Source of the DNA: Lachnospiraceae bacterium
GTDB lineage: Bacteria; Bacillota; Clostridia; Lachnospirales; Lachnospiraceae
Direction: 5' to 3'
Length of the DNA: 64,000 nucleotides
NCBI GenBank assembly: GCA_021770345.1
Contig: JAETRD010000001.1
Coordinates: forward strand, 372,001 to 436,000
The position numbers and the translations under genes were made by a program. Below, piece by piece: positions 60,964-64,000 of the stretch (the first letter of the stretch is position 1; every line of letters begins with the position of its first letter). Under the pieces are notes generated by a model. The model was not told where the DNA came from. It was given only the letters and a program-made list of their open reading frames with translations, and made no database searches.

Positions 60964-62052
60964 CTATCTCGCAAGCAGCCCCCGTGAAAAATAATCAGCC
61001 ATGTTAAGCACCTGATTTTTGATGTCCCGGAACGTATCAATACTGCGTCCGTAGTCCCCGTTAAACTGGTACTCTATCGCTTCTCTTGTCATATCCAGAT
61101 GATTCAGCAGCAGGTTTCTTGTCTCACGGCTCCCGAAATACGGATTCTGCCCCTCAAGCAGCAGCGCAATCTGATTTGCATTTCCGTACCAGTCACGGAT
61201 CAGAGAATCATAATCTTCCATCTGTCCCGACTTTAACGTTCGTATCAACTGTCCGGTCAGTTCCACATGCTCCATCAGCAGATTCTGCAGCTGTCTTGTC
61301 ATCGTTGTTGACAAAAATGGAGCGAACACATCCACAATTTCGTCCGCGGTCTGCAGCATACGCTCAAATACGTCCTGCTGGTCCGCGTTGTCCGCATCGA
61401 TGCTCATCATATACATCCGGGTCCAATAAATATTGGAAAGCCATGCAAGGCGCATCTCCTCCATAAGCTTTCTCACCGCATTCTCCTGCTGTCCCGGCGT
61501 TTCCGGCGTCATATTGTTTCCCGGTTCCTCCGGATTCGCACCGTTCTCCGGCACCTCCGGCATCCCCGGCATCATCCCGTTTCCCGGCACCTCCGGCATC
61601 CCCGGCATCATCCCGTTTCCCGGCACCCCCGGCATCATTCCGTTTCCCGGCACCTCCGGCATCATCCCGTTTCCCGGCACTTCCGGCATCCCCGGTCTCA
61701 TTCCGTTTCCCGGCACCTCCGGCATCATCCCGTTTCCCGGCACTTCCGGCATCCCCGGTCTCATTCCGTTTCCCGGCACCTCCGGCATCATTCCGTTCCC
61801 TGGTCTCCCCGGTCTCATCTCGTTTCCCGGTCTCCCCGGCATCATCCCGTTTCCCGGTCTCCCCGGCATCTCCGGCTCTTCATATTCCTCTCCCGGGCAG
61901 ACCGTAAGTTTCATTCCGATCTGGAGATTATACGGATTCACACCCGAATTTCCAAGAATCAATTCCGTCACGGTCGTGCGATACTGCCTCGCCAGCTTAT
62001 ATAACGAGTCTCCCTCCTGTACGGTATGCGTTATTTTATTCTTACAATTCAT
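60964..62052 (-). CDS. LysM-domain protein with Pro/Gly/Met repeat and helical C-terminal domain
   Basis: 362 residues. A LysM domain (6-52, HTVQEGDSLYKLARQY) is followed by about 125 residues (61-187) of tandem MPEVPGNGM-like units and a C-terminal helical domain (190-362). That domain has IYWTRMYMMSID and LTGQLIRTLKSG, similar in style to domains on spore-associated LysM proteins. No signal peptide is present, as with many spore coat proteins that are assembled in the mother cell. Peptidoglycan or spore-cortex binding is inferred. Weak ribosome site (GGAAG). Confidence 0.8.
   Translation of the reverse strand: MNCKNKITHTVQEGDSLYKLARQYRTTVTELILGNSGVNPYNLQIGMKLTVCPGEEYEEPEMPGRPGNGMMPGRPGNEMRPGRPGNGMMPEVPGNGMRPGMPEVPGNGMMPEVPGNGMRPGMPEVPGNGMMPEVPGNGMMPGVPGNGMMPGMPEVPGNGMMPGMPEVPENGANPEEPGNNMTPETPGQQENAVRKLMEEMRLAWLSNIYWTRMYMMSIDADNADQQDVFERMLQTADEIVDVFAPFLSTTMTRQLQNLLMEHVELTGQLIRTLKSGQMEDYDSLIRDWYGNANQIALLLEGQNPYFGSRETRNLLLNHLDMTREAIEYQFNGDYGRSIDTFRDIKNQVLNMADYFSRGLLAR
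61491..61872 (-). repeat. Tandem repeat encoding MPEVPGNGM-type units
   Basis: Units of 27 bases, and composite units of 36 or more, encode PGNGM with MPEVP, MPG or RPG before it. DNA copies are nearly identical in places, which suggests recent expansion. The plus strand also reads as a collagen-like frame, which is a shadow. Confidence 0.9.
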
Positions 62053-62120
62053 TCCGTTTCTTCCATATATATGATATCTTCCTTATATTCTATGCCGGAT
62101 TCGTCTGAATGTGTCCGCGG

Positions 62121-62822
62121 TCACCAGAGCAGGGCGAGCAGCGGCGCTGCGGCGACGGTCATAAGTCCCGCCACCGCGACGGAGAGGCTGCTCATCGCCC
62201 CTTCCACCTCCCCGAGCTCCAGCGCACGGGCGGTTCCAAGCGCATGGGCGGACGTTCCGATCGCGATTCCCTTCGCCACGGGCTCCTCAATTCGAAAGAT
62301 GCGGCAGACCGTTTCCGCTATCACATTTCCCAGCACACCGGTGATGATAATGACCGCCACGGTGATCGTGACATATCCGCCAAGCTCCTCGGAAATCCCC
62401 ATTCCGATCGCCGTCGTGATGGATTTCGGCAGCAGCGTCACATAGGCTGCATGATCCAGCCGAAACAGGACCGCCAGTGCAAACACACACAGACCGCTTG
62501 TGACGACTCCGACCGTCAGCCCCGCCGCAATGGCGGCCGGATATTTTTTCAGCATCTCCACCTGTTCGTATAGCGGAATCGCCAGACAGACAGTGGCCGG
62601 TGTCAGCAGATAGCTTAAATATTTCGCGCCCTCATTGTAGCTCTCATACGGAATCCGAAACATCACCAACACCGCAATCACTGCCGCAATCGCGATTAAC
62701 AGCGGATTGCAGACCGTCCATTTGAGCTTCTTTTTTAAAAAGACTCCCGCCTCATAGGCCAGAATGCTGATTACCACACCAAAGTATATCGACTCGCCTG
62801 TCAGTTCTTTTACCGCGCTCAT
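62121..62822 (-). CDS. lrgB: LrgB/CidB-family membrane protein
   Basis: 233 residues with about seven membrane spans. The segment LPKSITTAIGMGISEELGGY and VAKGIAIGTSAHALGTARAL are the family core. LrgB works with LrgA in control of murein hydrolase activity or in export of small organic acids such as pyruvate. Its ATG overlaps the lrgA stop by four bases (ATGA). Confidence 0.94.
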   Translation of the reverse strand: MSAVKELTGESIYFGVVISILAYEAGVFLKKKLKWTVCNPLLIAIAAVIAVLVMFRIPYESYNEGAKYLSYLLTPATVCLAIPLYEQVEMLKKYPAAIAAGLTVGVVTSGLCVFALAVLFRLDHAAYVTLLPKSITTAIGMGISEELGGYVTITVAVIIITGVLGNVIAETVCRIFRIEEPVAKGIAIGTSAHALGTARALELGEVEGAMSSLSVAVAGLMTVAAAPLLALLW

Positions 62823-63202
62823 ACTGCCTGTCCTCCCTTATCTTTCCCGCCGCGGCGCATGATAAACTGTGTAACACAGCCGGAAACCGCCATCACCGCT
62901 ACCGTGGAAACCACCATGATCACCACTACCGGCAAAAGCAGCGGTTTTAAGGCAGGCCATGCGTCAATCAGGCCCGCACCGGCCGGGATAAACATCAGCG
63001 GCATAATCTCTATCAGAAATTTTCCGGCCTCCCTCACCGCTTCTATTTTCAGCACTCCCGTAAGCAGTGCGGCAAAAAGAAGCAGTAATCCATAGATACT
63101 CGCGGGGACCGGGAACGGAAGCAATACCCGCAGAAGTTCACCCAGAAACGTGAACAGCAGTATGATCAGAAACTGTTTCGCATATCGCATTTTTATAACC
63201 AT
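62819..63202 (-). CDS. lrgA: CidA/LrgA-family holin-like protein
   Basis: 127 residues with four membrane spans and a short basic C-terminus. FTFLGELLRVLLPFPVPASIYGLLLLF and LIEIMPLMFIPAGAGLID mark the family. The start may be the ATG at 63202 (AGGAG very close) or the one at 63190 (a longer gap). It forms an operon with lrgB, and homologues act like holins. Confidence 0.92.
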   Translation of the reverse strand: MVIKMRYAKQFLIILLFTFLGELLRVLLPFPVPASIYGLLLLFAALLTGVLKIEAVREAGKFLIEIMPLMFIPAGAGLIDAWPALKPLLLPVVVIMVVSTVAVMAVSGCVTQFIMRRGGKDKGGQAV

Positions 63203-63228
63203 GCTCCTTTCTTGAAAACCAAATCACC

Positions 63229-63257
63229 TTGACAACTCCCTCGCAATGTACTATATT
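63229..63257 (+). promoter_or_regulatory. Promoter of the degV-family gene
   Basis: Consensus TTGACA (63229-63234), 17-base spacer, TATATT (63252-63257), 45 bases before the ATG. A second TTGACA and a TATAAT lie further on. It is divergent to lrgA, whose start is only 27 bases away. Confidence 0.7.
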
Positions 63258-63302
63258 ACACTATAATACTTTGACAATCAAACTTTTTATTTGGAGGTAT
63301 CT

Positions 63303-64000
63303 ATGAGCGTACAGATTATCATTGACTCCGCCGCCGATCTGACAAAAGAACAGGTCAGCGCTCTGGGAGTCACCTGCATCCCGTTAAAAACAATTTTCGG
63401 CGAGGAGGAATTTTTAGACGGCGTCACTCTGAGCCATCAGGAATTTTATGAGAAACTGATTGAGAGCGACTGCCTGCCCACAACCAGCCAGATTCCGCCC
63501 CACGAATACGAATCCGCCTTCTCCGCCGTAAAAGCCGCCGGGGACACCGCGGTTGTCATCGTCCTCTCCTCCCGCCTGTCCGGCTCTTTCCAGAGCGCAA
63601 ACATTGCTCTCGACGGCTACGAGGACTGTATCTGCCTCGTGGACAGCGAAAATGTCTGCCTCGGCGAACAGATTCTCGTCAAATACGCATGCCGCCTCCG
63701 CGACGAGGGCAAAAGCGCTTCAGAAATCGCTGCGGCACTCGACACTAAGAAAAAGGATATCCGCGTGATCGCTCTCTTAGACACACTCGAATATCTAAAG
63801 CGCGGCGGCCGCATCTCCGGCGCGGCGGCTCTCGCGGGAAATCTGCTCTCCATCAAACCGGTCATCGCCATTGTGGACGGCGAGGTGGCGGTTCTCGGCA
63901 AAGCGCGCGGCTCCAAAAACGGAAACAATATGCTGATGCAGGAGATCGGCAAAACCGGCGGCATCGATTATACCATGCCGTTTTGTCTGGGATATACCGG
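63303..64000 (+). CDS. DegV-family lipid-binding protein (cut by window edge)
   Basis: The open frame from an ATG after GGAGGTATCT reads 232 codons to the window edge. It starts IIIDSAADLTKEQVSALG with the DSAADL motif. TTSQIPPHEY, LSSRLSGSFQSAN and LKRGGRISGAAAL are classical DegV features that bind a fatty acid. The usual length is about 280-290 residues, so the last 50 or so are missing. DegV/FakB proteins hand fatty acids to the FakA kinase. No fakA is visible here. Confidence 0.93.
   Translation, partial: MSVQIIIDSAADLTKEQVSALGVTCIPLKTIFGEEEFLDGVTLSHQEFYEKLIESDCLPTTSQIPPHEYESAFSAVKAAGDTAVVIVLSSRLSGSFQSANIALDGYEDCICLVDSENVCLGEQILVKYACRLRDEGKSASEIAAALDTKKKDIRVIALLDTLEYLKRGGRISGAAALAGNLLSIKPVIAIVDGEVAVLGKARGSKNGNNMLMQEIGKTGGIDYTMPFCLGYT

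Noticed and set aside
61433..62074. Plus-strand frame encoding a collagen-like FPGTSGIPG repeat protein
   Set aside because: It is the antisense shadow of the LysM-repeat gene. The minus-strand frame has a LysM domain, a defined C-terminal domain and a terminator; the plus-strand frame has no ribosome site and no fold outside the repeat.

Overview
The window looks like chromosomal DNA of a motile, spore-forming member of the Lachnospiraceae (Clostridia), of the Roseburia/Agathobacter kind. The evidence is the mbl-flhO-flhP-rod gene order beside a YvyF-like flagellar gene, the dipicolinate synthase pair dpaAB (sporulation), the cdaA-cdaR-glmM operon, strong AGGAGG-type ribosome binding sites, and core genes of moderate to high G+C. 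The genus is an inference. Nearly every gene is on the minus strand, so operons read from right to left. The only plus-strand genes I support are the TSCPD gene (57105), the cut-off degV gene (63303) and a candidate non-coding RNA (about 59113-59413).

Positions 1-18200 hold a cell-surface polysaccharide locus. It has dTDP-rhamnose synthesis (rmlD, rmlB, rmlA, rmlC), an ABC exporter (Wzm/Wzt type), a large methyltransferase-like protein, a WbaP-type initiating phosphosugar transferase, a Wzz-like co-polymerase, a DUF6077-like membrane protein that is split in two, a Wzy-like polymerase and two GT4 glycosyltransferases, the last cut by the window edge. A GtrB-like GT2 plus a GtrII-like enzyme suggest side chains added outside the membrane. 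HPr and glmM lie directly upstream. Then come cdaR and cdaA (c-di-AMP), two unassigned membrane proteins, yvyF and comF, recD2, and a flagellar/shape operon (mbl, flhO/flgF, flhP/flgG, rod-binding protein). Next are uvrA, a small DUF6440 gene and uvrB.

Positions 36040-45922 form an accessory island, visibly richer in A+T. It holds a DUF1016/YhcG-like nuclease, a small overlapping partner gene, an Mrr-nSTAND3 NTPase that looks like a phage-defence gene, an uracil-DNA-glycosylase-family protein with its WYL regulator, a truncated flavodoxin-like gene, a membrane-anchored XRE regulator with a 35-residue membrane peptide and two identical operators, a small orphan transcription unit, and a glycosyltransferase-methyltransferase gene. 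That last gene is put out of frame by a run of nine Gs and is a candidate for phase variation.

Positions 46093-51224 carry a peptide-sensing type module (kinase, regulator, ABC ATPase, FtsX-like permease). After it come a flavodiiron protein, secA, two paralogous exported proteins, the TSCPD gene, dpaB/dpaA, the candidate structured RNA, aspartate kinase, a LysM protein with a Pro/Gly/Met repeat, lrgA/lrgB and degV. No rRNA, tRNA, CRISPR array or intact insertion sequence was seen. All calls come from reading the sequence and from family knowledge; no database search was run.
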